Below, in pieces: positions 63,897 through 64,000 of a stretch of 64,000 nt of DNA; positions within the stretch are counted from its first letter, which is position 1, and every line of letters begins with the position of its first letter. The DNA comes from DATLLN01 sp963720885 (GTDB lineage Bacteria > Actinomycetota > Thermoleophilia > Gaiellales > JAICJC01), in contig CAVRGW010000002.1 in the NCBI GenBank assembly GCA_963720885.1, positions 496,001-560,000 on the forward strand, read 5' to 3'. A program made the position numbers and the translations under genes. Below the pieces are notes generated by a model. The model saw only the letters and a program-made list of their open reading frames with translations. It made no database searches and was not told the DNA's origin.

Positions 63897-64000
63897 GGAA
63901 CGGAGTATTCCATCCGGTCGTGCTCGTGCGCCAGCGCCGAACGCACGATCACCAGGAGCACCAGGTTCACCACCAGTCCCAGCGCCGCCGCGAACTGCGA
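63893..64000 (-). CDS. C-terminal end of a membrane protein, cut by the window edge
   Basis: Only the last 35 codons are present: FAAALGLVVNLVLLVIVRSA (a transmembrane helix) then HEHDRMEYSVP and TGA 63893-63895. The start lies beyond the window. Coupled by GTGA to the Gly-rich protein downstream. No family can be assigned from this fragment. Confidence 0.6.
   Translation of the reverse strand, partial: SQFAAALGLVVNLVLLVIVRSALAHEHDRMEYSVP

Overview
The window is about 70% G+C with strongly G/C-ending codons. Genes lie on both strands in short, tightly overlapping operons (ATGA, GTGA and TGATG junctions), often behind leaderless promoters. The content points to a soil or freshwater actinobacterium, and I would guess Thermoleophilia (Solirubrobacterales/Gaiellales-like). 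The signs are a SigB/SigF-type sigma factor with an RsbW/RsbV-like partner-switching set, an ArgA of the mycobacterial Rv2747 type, many GFA, VOC, DHFR-like and SAM-methyltransferase singletons, and a hydrolase-cyclase fusion. This taxonomy is inference; there is no rRNA, tRNA, phage, CRISPR array or insertion sequence in the window. No gene-free stretch exceeds 300 bp.

Layout. 0-10 kb: small accessory enzymes (two DHFR-like proteins, methyltransferases, VOC, cupin, GFA, MmcQ/YjbR, winged helix, APH-like kinase) and a hydrolase/adenylate cyclase fusion. 10-17 kb: a large arylsulfatase, a LanC-like protein with a small coupled partner, and an operon of cNMP-glutaredoxin-thioredoxin-reductase fusion, GFA protein and cNMP protein. 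17-20.3 kb: a minus-strand operon of VOC protein, glutathione S-transferase, MetE-like methyltransferase and frameshifted DUF1254/1214 protein, preceded by a perfect 20-bp inverted repeat that buries its ribosome binding site. 20-32 kb: VOC, AraC/DHFR pair, MFS exporter, GNAT, proline-racemase-like enzyme, SGNH lipoprotein, methyltransferase/hydrolase pair, transketolase-like enzyme with SDR, glutamine amidotransferase-like hydrolase and DMT transporter. 32-38 kb: gltBD (glutamate synthase). 38-40 kb: MarR regulator divergent from YceI plus an FMN reductase. 40-44 kb: general stress cluster (STAS proteins, sigma factor, anti-sigma ATPases, CsbD). 44-51.8 kb: amine oxidase, cupin, ArgA, aldonolactone oxidase, threonine aldolase, amidohydrolase and a split transketolase. 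51.8-57.7 kb: a five-gene TetR, amidase, amidohydrolase, P1 peptidase, Rieske oxygenase operon. 57.7-64 kb: small membrane proteins, acetamidase/M20 deacylase pair, sulfite-oxidase-like molybdoenzyme with a hydrolase, and two genes running off the right edge.

How it fits together. Amide and nitrogen metabolism recurs: amidase, acetamidase, M20 deacylase and P1 peptidase all release amines or ammonia, and GltBD assimilates ammonia through glutamine. A second theme is oxidative and general stress (sigma cluster, CsbD, MarR/YceI/FMN reductase, cNMP-TrxR operon). The regulatory DNA is readable: perfect palindromes sit in front of tetR, gltB and marR, and more than twenty start codons lie 6-9 nt after a TANNNT -10 box. 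Three genes carry single-base indels that break the frame, in two cases in G/C runs, so either sequencing error or recent decay is present.
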